A stretch of 64,000 nucleotides of DNA from a virus, in IMG/VR virus record IMGVR_UViG_3300028840_006257, positions 149,011-213,010 of that record. The stretch is one strand, 5' to 3'. Below are positions 15,103 through 23,641 of the stretch, in pieces (the stretch's first letter is position 1; every line of letters starts with the position of its first letter). The notes under the pieces were generated by a model. It was not told the origin of the DNA and did no database searches. It saw nothing but the letters and a program-made list of their open reading frames with translations. The position numbers and the translations under genes were made by a program.

Positions 15103-17661
15103 ATGCGCATCGTGACGATGACGCGCAAGCCGTGCTCAGGTGGCAGCGCGACGAACAACGTCATCGGGCACCAGGCGGGAGCGCTGAACATCGACGGCTG
15201 CCGCGTCGGGTACCTGTCCACGCGAGATTTTCGGGAGACGGTTAGCCGCAATCCGGGCACAGATCGCCGATTCGTCTCGAACCTGTACGACACACAGAGC
15301 AAGACGAGGCCGATGCAGAGAGTGGACACGTCGGGAAGGTGGCCCGCGAACGTCGTGCTCGTCCACCGCCCAGAGTGTCATCATGTCGGCGCCGTCGCCG
15401 GACCTGGCTACACGATCAACCGCTGGACCGACGGGGCCAAGCCCTTCGGGGGCGGTGCGGGCCACGAGTACGAGAGCAAAGAACGGTCCGAGGAGCGCAT
15501 CCCCGTCTGGGATTGCGTGGATTCCTGCGCTGTGGGGAAAATGGACGAACAGAGCGGGGTTTCTCGAAGCGGTGCCATGAGGCGGTACGTCGGCGCCTAC
15601 GAGGGCGACTCCGTAACGGGATTTCTCCGTGGAAATTCAGGGCCGCACAACCAGAGGGATGATGTGGGAACCGCGGCCCGCTTTTTCAAGCAGGTGCAGA
15701 GCGAGGAGGACGCCATGAGCAACGTCCCACGGGAACTCTGGGACTACCTCTACACGATGATCGCGCCGCCACTCAGCTGCGAACCCATCATCATCATGGA
15801 CGCCGACCTGGCGGCCCTCGACCTCTCGCAGTTCGAGGACTCCTCCGTCCACGGCATGATCACGGTCGGGAACCCGGAGCTCTACATGAAGGAGATCGAC
15901 CGGGTGCTCAAGCCAGGGGCACACCTTCTCCTGATCGCCCCCGACACTGAGCCGACGGGACACACGGGAGCCTGTGCCGTGGAGGACTTCGGCTACGAGA
16001 TACGCGATGCCATCGCCCTCCTGGATGCTCCCGCCGAGTTCCACTACGTCGCGAAGGCGAGCACGAGCGAGCGCAACGCGGGCGTCCCCGAGTTCAGGCG
16101 CACGGTCGAGGTCGCGCGGCTGTTCCCGGCGGACGGCGTGGACGTCGAGGACCTCGCGGAGGACATGGCCGAACACCTCGAGGAGGAGCAGGCGCGCACG
16201 TGGCTTGAGGAGGGGCTGCCTCCGCACGCGGTGCCCGAAGATTTGAAGGACAAGTTCGTGGAGCGCAAGGTCAGCGTCGAGAAGGTGCGCCGCAACGATC
16301 ACCCTTGTTTGCATCCTGATGACTTAGTGATGACCGCGAGGGGGTACCGGCCGTTGACGGAGGTTCAAACGGGGGATCTCGTATACTCGCAGGACGGTAG
16401 GTTCCACGTTATCGAGGAGGTCACCCGTCATCCGTATGCAGGCCCCTGTCTTTACGAGATCAGGGTGATCGGAACTAACTACACGACGAGAGCGAGCAAC
16501 AACCACCCTTTCCTGGTCTGGCGGCCCGTGCGCGAGAGACGGTACATCCTGGGGGGGCACGTTCTGTGGCTTGATGCGGCAGATGTCCAACGAGGGGATT
16601 ACACGATGACTCCGATCATGGAGGACGAGCCTCTTGGAGACGGGCGCTCGGAGGAGTTGGCGGCACGAGCCGACGACGAAGAGTTCTGGTTCATGTTTGG
16701 TCTCTACCTGGCCGAAGGTTCAATCCATACTGCCGGGCCCGGGAAAGCCGCCTATCCGTCCTATGGATTGGGCGACCATGAGGACGATTTGCATCTGCGG
16801 ATTGACGAGTACTTCGCACATGTCAAAGTCGGAATCTATGAGAAGGAATCGGGTACCGCCGTCGCAATCATTCCTTTTGATGCTGAGGCAGGACGAATTT
16901 TCCTCTGGCTCGGGGGAAAGGGAGCCGCGACTAAGAGTCTTCGTCCTGAGTTCTGGAGTCTCTCTCGGAGCGCACGAGAGGCAGTTTACGAGGGTTACAT
17001 GGCCGGAGACGGAGGAGACGTCAGGAATCACAGGCAGTGCAAAACAGTATCGCAGGACCTCGCCTCTCAGATGTGGCTTCTTTCCGAGGGACTGGGCTAC
17101 AAGGCCAATCTGTTCCGGTACCCCGGAACGCCAGGTGGGATTGGAGATCGCGTCTTCAAGAGTGTAAGCCCTGAGCATCAGATGCACTTTTATAGTCGGA
17201 ATCAGGCGCTCCAAAGGCGACAGCCTTCCAGGCCCACGCATCTTGAGCATGAAGGTCGACGGTATCTTCTGCGCTACGTCAAGGAAGTCCGAGAAGTCCC
17301 CTACGAGGGAGACGTGATGAACCTCAGCGTGGAGGGGTCTCCGACTTTCATGACACCTGTCGGGATGACCCACAACACCTGCAAACCCGTCGGCGTGATG
17401 GAACGGCTCCTCGCCGACGTCCCCAAGGACGCCCTCGTGGTCGATCCGTTCGTGGGTTCGGGCACGACCGGCATCGCGTGTCTCAGGACGGGACATGACT
17501 TCGTCGGCATCGAGCAGGACGCCGAGTACCTGAAGATCGCGGACCAGCGAATCCGGTACTGGGATCGAGCGGAGGCCGCGTGGCAGAACGCTGAGATCGA
17601 GAGCGAGGCCGAGCTCGAGGAGGACGAGCCGATGACTCTTGAGGACCTGTTCGGAGGCTAG
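15103..17661 (+). CDS. DNA methyltransferase (AdoMet-binding part) with an intein and a fused recognition-type segment
   Basis: 852 codons; 495 aa after excision of one intein. Residues 1-200 resemble the middle section of phage methyltransferases (TRKP...GALNIDGCRVG, GRWPANVVLVH, AARFFKQ). Residues from 205 onward follow the core order again, but where DPPY is expected the sequence is ITVGNPELY, so the catalytic motif is lost. Then VLKPGAHLLLIAP, FHYVAKASTSERNAG, NDHP|TCKPVGVM (intein site) and VVDPFVGSGTTG, the AdoMet motif. An internal ATG at 15715 with GAGGAGGA upstream could give a shorter product. It may complement the DPPY protein at 13097. Confidence 0.85.
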   Translation: MRIVTMTRKPCSGGSATNNVIGHQAGALNIDGCRVGYLSTRDFRETVSRNPGTDRRFVSNLYDTQSKTRPMQRVDTSGRWPANVVLVHRPECHHVGAVAGPGYTINRWTDGAKPFGGGAGHEYESKERSEERIPVWDCVDSCAVGKMDEQSGVSRSGAMRRYVGAYEGDSVTGFLRGNSGPHNQRDDVGTAARFFKQVQSEEDAMSNVPRELWDYLYTMIAPPLSCEPIIIMDADLAALDLSQFEDSSVHGMITVGNPELYMKEIDRVLKPGAHLLLIAPDTEPTGHTGACAVEDFGYEIRDAIALLDAPAEFHYVAKASTSERNAGVPEFRRTVEVARLFPADGVDVEDLAEDMAEHLEEEQARTWLEEGLPPHAVPEDLKDKFVERKVSVEKVRRNDHPCLHPDDLVMTARGYRPLTEVQTGDLVYSQDGRFHVIEEVTRHPYAGPCLYEIRVIGTNYTTRASNNHPFLVWRPVRERRYILGGHVLWLDAADVQRGDYTMTPIMEDEPLGDGRSEELAARADDEEFWFMFGLYLAEGSIHTAGPGKAAYPSYGLGDHEDDLHLRIDEYFAHVKVGIYEKESGTAVAIIPFDAEAGRIFLWLGGKGAATKSLRPEFWSLSRSAREAVYEGYMAGDGGDVRNHRQCKTVSQDLASQMWLLSEGLGYKANLFRYPGTPGGIGDRVFKSVSPEHQMHFYSRNQALQRRQPSRPTHLEHEGRRYLLRYVKEVREVPYEGDVMNLSVEGSPTFMTPVGMTHNTCKPVGVMERLLADVPKDALVVDPFVGSGTTGIACLRTGHDFVGIEQDAEYLKIADQRIRYWDRAEAAWQNAEIESEAELEEDEPMTLEDLFGG
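16306..17376 (+). mobile_element. Intein 3 (357 aa) in the methyltransferase, with LAGLIDADG endonuclease
   Basis: Starts with Cys after NDHP (CLHPDDLVMTARGYRPL), block B-like SNNHPFLVW, and ends YEGDVMNLSVEGSPTFM...MTHN before Thr +1. Joined exteins give NDHP-TCKPVGVM, the conserved HPT-KP motif. FGLYLAEGSIH and YMAGDGGD are the endonuclease motifs. A/T-richer codon use than the exteins. Confidence 0.9.
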
Positions 17662-17664
17662 GCC

Positions 17665-18312
17665 ATGCGCGTCGTGACGGTGGCCCGAAAGCCGTGTTCG
17701 GAGAGCAGCACGGTGCGGAACGTGGTCAGGCACCAGGCGGGTGCGATCAACGTCGACGGCACGCGAGTCGCCGGACCTGCGTGGGTTCGGAGCACGGAGA
17801 CGCTCGAGGACATCCGAGGAGGCCGGTATGGGGCCGCATCGAAGGACCGGATCGTGACGGAACCTCGAGAGATGCCCGAGGGAGGGCGCTGGCCCTGCAA
17901 CGTCGTTTTCGTGCACCGTCCCACGTGCCAGGCCGTCGGGACGCGGAAGGTCTCGACCGGGACCGCCGTCCGACGCAACGTGGGGCACTCGACCAGGGGC
18001 CTGATCAGCTACGCGCGAGGAACCAAGGACGCCGAGATGAAGGACGACGTGACCTACGGCGAGAGAGACGGGAAGGAGACGGTGCTCGACTGGCGCTGCG
18101 AGTCCGGCTGTCCCGTGGCCGAACTGGACCGACAGAGCGGGTTTCTCGCCTCAGGAGCGGGGGCCGTCAAGCGGGCGAGCTCGCAGGACCGAGAGGATAA
18201 CAGGAGCGCGACCTACGGCGCCGAGAACCGTCGGGACGGCGAGCCCCAGGTCTGCTACGGAGATAGCGGGGGTGCCTCCCGGTTCTTCCGGCACTTCAAG
18301 GCCAGCTCCTGA
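17665..18312 (+). CDS. Free-standing methyltransferase middle (recognition-type) domain
   Basis: 215 aa. Starts MRVVTVARKPCSESSTVRN, closely parallel to the start of the preceding protein, and continues with HQAGAINVDGTRVAG, GRWPCNVVFVHRP and GGASRFFRHFK, the same section found in the middle of full-length phage methyltransferases. It has neither DPPY nor the AdoMet motif. It looks like a duplicated recognition-type module; whether it swaps with its paralogue to change specificity is speculation. Confidence 0.8.
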   Translation: MRVVTVARKPCSESSTVRNVVRHQAGAINVDGTRVAGPAWVRSTETLEDIRGGRYGAASKDRIVTEPREMPEGGRWPCNVVFVHRPTCQAVGTRKVSTGTAVRRNVGHSTRGLISYARGTKDAEMKDDVTYGERDGKETVLDWRCESGCPVAELDRQSGFLASGAGAVKRASSQDREDNRSATYGAENRRDGEPQVCYGDSGGASRFFRHFKASS

Positions 18313-18420
18313 TCCCCCGTCGCCCCCTCTTGAGCCTCTGGCATGGTCGGGGACCCCTCCGGCTGGTCCGCACACAGTCGGGCCCTTGAAGGGCGTAAAA
18401 GCAGGGAGGAGGTCGATGGC
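18313..18420 (+). other. Short untranslated stretch with hairpin and strong ribosome-binding site
   Basis: Contains GCCCTTGAAGGGC (a 5-bp hairpin, also seen at 47380) followed by TAAAAG and GGGAGGAGG before the ATG at 18421. The hairpin lacks a T-run here and is not a convincing terminator. Confidence 0.4.
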
Positions 18421-19344
18421 ATGAGCTACACGGAGATGTACGCGGTCCGCGAGGACGGGGAGGTCGTGTCCTTCGCCGAGTTCGCGAACTCGCACGGCGG
18501 CGGCATGGCCGTCTGGCGCATCCTCATCAAGAAGTACTTCGGCGTCACCGGGGTTGGGCTCATAAAGATGATGGACGGCGGCTTCAAGGGACTGTTCGAG
18601 TTCCAGAAGGAAGGCAAACTTCAACCCTGGGAGGACGTGGTGCTGACCACGACCTGCGATAACGTGATCGTCCCCATCGAGTGTGTCGAGACCGTGGCTT
18701 CCGCGATGGAGGTTTTCGACGACACCTACGGGCCCGTCGAGAGGACCGAGCAGCGCGCCTTCTCCATCGGGCAGCAGGCCAAGGAGCTTCGTCGGATGCT
18801 GGCCGAGCGCGAGGAGCACGGCTGGCGAGGCGTCTGCTGGAACCAGACCTCCGTGAACGGAGACGCCCTCTGGTACGGCAGATGGGTCGAGTGTTCCGAG
18901 TGCGATTCCGTGGAGAGGGAACACGACGAGGAGGGGGAGAACGTTCCGTACAACGTCGACGAGCATGACGACCACTGGTTCTACAAGCCCGAGAGGATCG
19001 AGGGCGGATACGCGAGACCCAGGTCGAGCAAGGAGAGCGTCTACGACGAGCGGATTTCGCCGCTCATGACGGAGATTTTGAAGGTCTGCAAGGAGCACGG
19101 GATCAACATGGCCGCGACGTTCTCCCTCGACCCGTGCCAGGACGAGGAGAGCGAGAGCTACGGTGAGCCTCTCCTGTGCACTTCGGTCCTCGCGGTCGAC
19201 GAGGCCGACGCCGCGGGTTTCGCGCTCGTGAACAACGTCCGACGCGTCGTACGCGACGGTTGGAAGGTCCAAGGGCCGCTCACGACGACCATGACCATCC
19301 TTTCGCGCGACCCGCGCGGCTCCGGGGAGGACGGGGGCGAATGA
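18421..19344 (+). CDS. Hypothetical protein, 307 aa
   Basis: Start chosen at ATG 18421 behind GGGAGGAGG; the frame is open further upstream without a better start. Largely acidic. The N-terminal part (SYTEMYAVREDGEVVSFAEF) looks like a beta-rich domain; a WVECSEC pair could bind zinc. No recognised family. TGA stop; the TGTAAA element of the ligase gene follows. Confidence 0.8.
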   Translation: MSYTEMYAVREDGEVVSFAEFANSHGGGMAVWRILIKKYFGVTGVGLIKMMDGGFKGLFEFQKEGKLQPWEDVVLTTTCDNVIVPIECVETVASAMEVFDDTYGPVERTEQRAFSIGQQAKELRRMLAEREEHGWRGVCWNQTSVNGDALWYGRWVECSECDSVEREHDEEGENVPYNVDEHDDHWFYKPERIEGGYARPRSSKESVYDERISPLMTEILKVCKEHGINMAATFSLDPCQDEESESYGEPLLCTSVLAVDEADAAGFALVNNVRRVVRDGWKVQGPLTTTMTILSRDPRGSGEDGGE

Positions 19345-19368
19345 GGCGCGTCTGCGCGCCCCGGAGCG

Positions 19369-19402
19369 TGTAAAAACTTCACGATCATCGTGCAGAGAGC
19401 GT
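19369..19402 (+). promoter_or_regulatory. TGTAAA element with CACG-N5-CGTG dyad (copy 2), before DNA ligase
   Basis: TGTAAAAAC (19369-19377), CACG (19380-19383), five bases, CGTG (19389-19392), CAGAGAGCGT, then ATG 19403. CACGA-TCA-TCGTG is a perfect palindrome. Same order and spacing as the copy at 1608. Confidence 0.65.
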
Positions 19403-21361
19403 ATGGCTAGCCGAAACATCCCGGAGATCGTCGAGCAGCTCGAGCAGTGGCGCGAGGCGTACTACAACGCCGAGCCGCTCGTCGACGACGCCGAGTACGA
19501 CGCGCTCCTAGACGAGCTGCACGAGCTCGACCCCAACAACCCGTTCTTCAAGCACGTCGGCGCGACGCCGAAGGCTTCGACCAAGTGGAAGAAGGTCCGG
19601 CACGGCGCGCCGATGGGCTCCTTGAACAAGGTCCAGACTCCAGCCGAATTCGATGCCTGGGAGCAGGACGCCATCGCGAAGATCCGGGCAGCCGAGCGCG
19701 CCGGAGACCTCGACGGCCCAACGCGCGACTTTGTGATCAGCGAGAAGCTCGACGGCATCTCGGTCTCCATGCACTACGAGCAAGGCAGGCTGGCCGAGGC
19801 GATCACGCGGGGCGACGGCGAGACCGGCGAGGACATCACGCGCAACGTCCTGCTGATGAAGGGCGTCGTGAAGAAGGCGCGCGACTTCAGCGGGTACGTC
19901 CGAGGCGAGATCATCCTCACCAAGTCCGCCCACAAGAAGCACGTCCCCGACTACAAGAATCCTCGCAACGCGGCCTCCGGCATCGCAAAGCGCGAGTCCG
20001 ACCCGGAGCCCTGCAAGCACCTCACCGTGGTCTGCTACCAGGTCATCAGCGACAAGCACAACATCGAGCGCAAGAGCCACGAGTTCAGGCTGCTCGAGGC
20101 CCTCGGCTTCGAGACCCCGAACTGGGAACTCCTCAAGGCAGGTGATGCCAGGGAGGTCCAGCAGGTCTACGACGAGTACGTGGCGAAGAGGCGCGACGCG
20201 CTCGACTACGAGATCGACGGCCTCGTCATCGAGTTCGACGATCTCGCCGCGATGGAACATCTGGGCGAGCACGACGGGCGTCCGAAGGGCGCGCGGGCCT
20301 TCAAGTTTCCGCACGAGGAGCAGGCGACGAGGCTTCGAGAGATCGTCTGGCAGGTCGGCAACTCGGGTCGAGTGACCCCGGTCGCCTACTTCGATGGCGT
20401 GAGCCTCGCGGGCGCGACGGTGTCGCAGGCGAGCCTGCACAACGAGTCCAACGTCCGGCGCCTCGCCGCCAGCTGCCCCCAGGGCCTCCTCGGCAAGTCC
20501 GACAAGATCCTGGTCAGCCGCCGCAACGACGTGATCCCCTACGTGGAGAGGGTCATAGCTGCCTCCAAGAGGGAGCGCCTGGCCGTTCCGAATGAGTGTC
20601 CCTCCTGTGGCACGAGGCTGACCAAGAAGGGCGAGTACCTCGTCTGCGCGAACGAGAAGAAATGCCCCGCGCAGCGGAGCGGCGCCGTCAAGCGATGGGT
20701 CAAGAAACTCGACATCAAGGGATGGGGCGACACCCTCGTCGAGGCTCTGTGCGAGTCGGGGATGGTCCGCGGCGTGGCCGACCTGTACGGTCTCGACGCG
20801 GACGAGCTGGGCGACCTGACGCTCTCGGGCAAGAAGGTCGGCAAGAGCACGGCCACCAAGGTCCTCAAGAACCTGCGGGCCAAGATGAACCTGTCCATCG
20901 TGGACTTCGTCGGTTCCTTGGGCATCGACCTTTGGGGTCGCAGCATGGTGAAGTTCATCGTCCAGGCCGGGTTCGACACCCTGGAGAAGATGGAGGACGC
21001 CTCGGTGGCCCAGATCGCGGCCGTGCCTGGCGTCGGTGACACGAAGGCCACGGCCTTCGTGGACGGGTTCAAGCACCGCCGGAAGGTGATTGACGAGCTC
21101 CTGGCCGCGGGCGTGAAGATCAAGAAGCCGGTGACGGGCGGCAAGCTGAGCGGCGTGTCGTTCTGCTTCACAGGAGTGCGCGACCGCGCCTTCGAGACGC
21201 AGATCGAGGAGGCGGGCGGCACCGTGAAGAGCGGCGTTGGTAAGGGCCTGACCTACCTAGTCGCGAAGTCGAAAAGCGGCTCTTCTGCCAAACTCAAGAA
21301 GGCTAAGGCTCAAGGAGTCCAGATCCTCACTTTGGAGGAAGCGAAAGGGTTTCTGAAATGA
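19403..21361 (+). CDS. ligA: NAD+-dependent DNA ligase
   Basis: 652 aa, near the usual 650-700. Domain Ia (YYNAEPLVDDAEYDAL), adenylation motif SEKLDG with Lys at residue 115, then the OB fold, a four-Cys zinc finger (CPSCG ... CANEKKCP), helix-hairpin-helix repeats (VPGVGDTKA) and a C-terminal BRCT domain (GGKLSGVSFCFTGV). It seals nicks using NAD+, e.g. between Okazaki fragments. ATG at 19403 behind the TGTAAA/dyad element. The stop overlaps the next ATG. Confidence 0.96.
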   Translation: MASRNIPEIVEQLEQWREAYYNAEPLVDDAEYDALLDELHELDPNNPFFKHVGATPKASTKWKKVRHGAPMGSLNKVQTPAEFDAWEQDAIAKIRAAERAGDLDGPTRDFVISEKLDGISVSMHYEQGRLAEAITRGDGETGEDITRNVLLMKGVVKKARDFSGYVRGEIILTKSAHKKHVPDYKNPRNAASGIAKRESDPEPCKHLTVVCYQVISDKHNIERKSHEFRLLEALGFETPNWELLKAGDAREVQQVYDEYVAKRRDALDYEIDGLVIEFDDLAAMEHLGEHDGRPKGARAFKFPHEEQATRLREIVWQVGNSGRVTPVAYFDGVSLAGATVSQASLHNESNVRRLAASCPQGLLGKSDKILVSRRNDVIPYVERVIAASKRERLAVPNECPSCGTRLTKKGEYLVCANEKKCPAQRSGAVKRWVKKLDIKGWGDTLVEALCESGMVRGVADLYGLDADELGDLTLSGKKVGKSTATKVLKNLRAKMNLSIVDFVGSLGIDLWGRSMVKFIVQAGFDTLEKMEDASVAQIAAVPGVGDTKATAFVDGFKHRRKVIDELLAAGVKIKKPVTGGKLSGVSFCFTGVRDRAFETQIEEAGGTVKSGVGKGLTYLVAKSKSGSSAKLKKAKAQGVQILTLEEAKGFLK

Positions 21362-21840
21362 ATCAGTGCCCGGTCTGTCACCAAGATTTCCAGAATGTGT
21401 GGGGGCATGCCAGGAAGCACCGCGACGTGGCTCATCGGTCGTTTGTGGAGGAGATGGTGGAGGAAGTTATCCAGGATTTCCACTCTCGCGAGACGGCAGT
21501 ACAGGTCGCACAGCGATTTCCGTTCAACCCGGAGGTAGTGAAACGAATTTGGCGCGACCACTACACTGTGGAGGAACGTACCCACAGGCGTCTTTCGTTG
21601 CTGGCTCGCGAGCGACCATCGTGTAAAAGGTATGGGAAACCTGTGAAGGAAATGAGGGGCAAATTCTGTTCGGTTCGGTGCTCCAACATGGTGAACGGTC
21701 AGAGGAGCGATTTCCGAAAGCGTCGTTCGCAGAGTTTGAAAGGACGCCCCAAGACGGAAGTCCACCGCCAGAGGATCTCGGAGACTTTGAAACGTGAAGC
21801 GGAGCAGGGAACTCTGGCGCCGCCCTCAGAGCCCCTATAG
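21358..21840 (+). CDS. Zinc-finger protein with NUMOD3-like motif (homing-endonuclease relative or remnant)
   Basis: 160 aa; ATG overlaps the ligase TGA. An N-terminal C2H2-like finger (CPVCHQDF...HARKH), a helix-turn-helix-like centre, a Cys pair motif (GKFCSVRCSN) and a C-terminal GRPKTEVHRQRISETLK, typical of the DNA-binding NUMOD3 module of GIY-YIG/HNH homing endonucleases. No nuclease catalytic motif is visible. A/T-richer codons than ligA suggest acquisition. It may be a worn endonuclease or a regulator. Confidence 0.65.
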   Translation: MNQCPVCHQDFQNVWGHARKHRDVAHRSFVEEMVEEVIQDFHSRETAVQVAQRFPFNPEVVKRIWRDHYTVEERTHRRLSLLARERPSCKRYGKPVKEMRGKFCSVRCSNMVNGQRSDFRKRRSQSLKGRPKTEVHRQRISETLKREAEQGTLAPPSEPL

Positions 21841-21906
21841 CACTCCTTCAGCGTGGGATCGATGCTCACGGTGGGTCGGCGTCCCCTGCGGGCGTACAAG
21901 GGAGGC

Positions 21907-22563
21907 ATGAAGCTCGCGGATGCCTACGAGCGCATTCGGCTCAAGCCGCTCGTCCCGTTCGAGCGAGGAGAGGGCGTCCTGGTGCGCCGCGCCGTCGGCG
22001 GGGTGGGGATCAGGGGCATAGGTTCCTCGGTTCACATGCTCGTCGAGCTCTACCTCGATCTGGCCGACGCCCTCCGAGAAGTCGCCTTGTGGGAACGGCA
22101 TCGGGTCAGGTTCTTGGTGGTATGTCTCGACCATCACCAGGCTCGGGATTTCCGCGGAGTGCTGGAGCAGATCCACGGCACTCTCGACCAGGATGTCGCC
22201 CTCGACCAGATCAGCTTCTTCCCCGAGACCTCCGACGAGCAGCGTCTCCGTGGATACGAGTGGCACTCGTGGGGCGTGTTCTGCGACCACGCCGTCAAGG
22301 AGAGGCACGACCTGGAGAGGTCGGTCGGTCCCTACCGCCTGGTACGGTCGCTCGAGCGTGGCTCCTCGGCGTGGGTGGCTCGCGACCGCGACGGAGGGCT
22401 CGTCTGTCACCTGACCGACGATGGCATGCGGGATCTCGTCGACGCCAGCCCGTGCCCGATCACCTACCGTCCGGACCCGAAGGTTGTTCCCGTCACGTAC
22501 CCGGCGTGGTCTAGCTTCGGTGATCGGATCGACATCAGGCTGACGAGGGCCTTTCAGCTGTGA
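21907..22563 (+). CDS. Hypothetical protein, 218 aa
   Basis: Start taken at ATG 21907, preceded by GGGAGG at the right distance; TACAAG just before could also act as a -10 box. Contains ALWERHRVRFLVVCLDHHQ and a His/Trp/Cys-containing centre. No recognised family. Ends GTGA overlapping the zinc-finger gene, so it belongs to the replication operon. Confidence 0.75.
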   Translation: MKLADAYERIRLKPLVPFERGEGVLVRRAVGGVGIRGIGSSVHMLVELYLDLADALREVALWERHRVRFLVVCLDHHQARDFRGVLEQIHGTLDQDVALDQISFFPETSDEQRLRGYEWHSWGVFCDHAVKERHDLERSVGPYRLVRSLERGSSAWVARDRDGGLVCHLTDDGMRDLVDASPCPITYRPDPKVVPVTYPAWSSFGDRIDIRLTRAFQL

Positions 22564-23147
22564 GCACGTCCAGACTTCGGGCTAGGGCCGACAGGGTCAA
22601 TCAGGAGTGCGACCTGGGCGCGCTCCTGCAGGAGTACGGCTACGCGGTCGTCCCGGATCGCCAGCGCGAGCAGCAGTTCTCGTGCGACCTGCACGGCGTG
22701 GACGCGAAGCCGTCGGCCCGGCTCTACGGCGCGACCAACTCGACGTACTGCTGGGTCTGTCAGAAGACCCGCGATCCCATCGCCTACGTCATGGAGAAAG
22801 AGCACGTCGGCTTCGTCGAGGCCGTCGACATGCTCGAGAGGCGCCTGGGGCTTTCCCCGCTTCCGTGGAAGGACGAGGAGGAGCGGCCGAGGGACCTGGT
22901 CGACGAGCTCGAGGACCTAGCCTCTGCCGACGGGGGCTATGAGGTGGAACGTGGTCGCGCGCGCCGTTTCCTCGATCAGCTCACCCAGGAACGCGAGCTC
23001 GACGTGCTCACGCTCCTCGCTTTCTGGGAGGCGTTCGATCGGGTCGAGTACGCGGTCGCCAGGCAGGGTTGGCCCGAGAGGAAGGGCGCCGAGGCGATGG
23101 CGAAGATCAGGGAGCGCGTGATGGCTCGTCTTCGGGAGGCATCGTGA
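22560..23147 (+). CDS. DnaG-type CHC2 zinc-finger protein, no TOPRIM domain
   Basis: 195 aa; GTG start overlapping the previous TGA. Residues about 10-90 match the primase zinc-binding domain: a recognition helix, FSCDLHG, then TYCWVCQK with the CHC2 spacing, and VEAVDMLERRLGL. The rest is helical and lacks primase TOPRIM motifs. It could bind template DNA to prime synthesis with another subunit, or be a regulatory relic. Located between ligase and polymerase genes. Confidence 0.82.
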   Translation: MSTSRLRARADRVNQECDLGALLQEYGYAVVPDRQREQQFSCDLHGVDAKPSARLYGATNSTYCWVCQKTRDPIAYVMEKEHVGFVEAVDMLERRLGLSPLPWKDEEERPRDLVDELEDLASADGGYEVERGRARRFLDQLTQERELDVLTLLAFWEAFDRVEYAVARQGWPERKGAEAMAKIRERVMARLREAS

Positions 23148-23599
23148 TTCGCGGGTTCCGCTACGTCGTTCTCGACGACCCCGACCGTCATGCTCGGCTC
23201 CCCGTGATGTTCCCGACGCCGCGGCGCGACGAGCCGTGGGGGGTACTGGCACCCCTGCGCGGGACGAAGTGGGGCGAACAGATTCCCGTCGTCACGGGCG
23301 AGGCGCTGTCGCACGCGCTCCACGGACATCCGAAGATGCTTCGTGAAATGTGGGGCAACCCTCCCCGGACGCGCGCCATGCGACTCGAGGCGAAGCACCG
23401 ACTATGCCACGAGCACCAGCACGGCATCTGCGCGATCAGGACCCCCGACTGCCACCCGGGTTCCGCGCAGATGCCCGACTGCTACGTCGCTCCCCTTCAG
23501 GACCAACACGTCAGGCGCCTGGCGGACGTCGTGGCCCGCGCCTGGGCCGAGGACCGGCACGTGTTCGTGGTCGAGGGACCCGAGTTCGTCGTCACGTAG
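23144..23599 (+). CDS. Hypothetical protein, 151 aa
   Basis: GTG at 23144 overlaps the previous TGA and follows GGGAGG. His/Cys-rich centre (HRLCHEHQHG, CAIRTPDCHPG, DCYVAPL) suggests metal binding. C-terminus VARAWAEDRHVFVVEGPEFVVT. No known family. TAG stop before the polymerase promoter region. Confidence 0.75.
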   Translation: MIRGFRYVVLDDPDRHARLPVMFPTPRRDEPWGVLAPLRGTKWGEQIPVVTGEALSHALHGHPKMLREMWGNPPRTRAMRLEAKHRLCHEHQHGICAIRTPDCHPGSAQMPDCYVAPLQDQHVRRLADVVARAWAEDRHVFVVEGPEFVVT

Positions 23600-23620
23600 G
23601 AACGTGAAAACCGAGGCGGG

Positions 23621-23626
23621 TAGAAC
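23621..23626 (+). promoter_or_regulatory. -10-like TAGAAC before the DNA polymerase gene
   Basis: TAGAAC lies 15 bases before the GTG at 23642, with AGAAGAGA between as a weak ribosome-binding site. The only intergenic gap in this stretch. Confidence 0.4.
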
Positions 23627-23641
23627 CAGAAGAGAACACCC

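Noticed and set aside
19508-21076. Long minus-strand open frame opposite DNA ligase
   Set aside because: The plus strand is an intact ligase; the minus product shows no motif, so it is a composition shadow.
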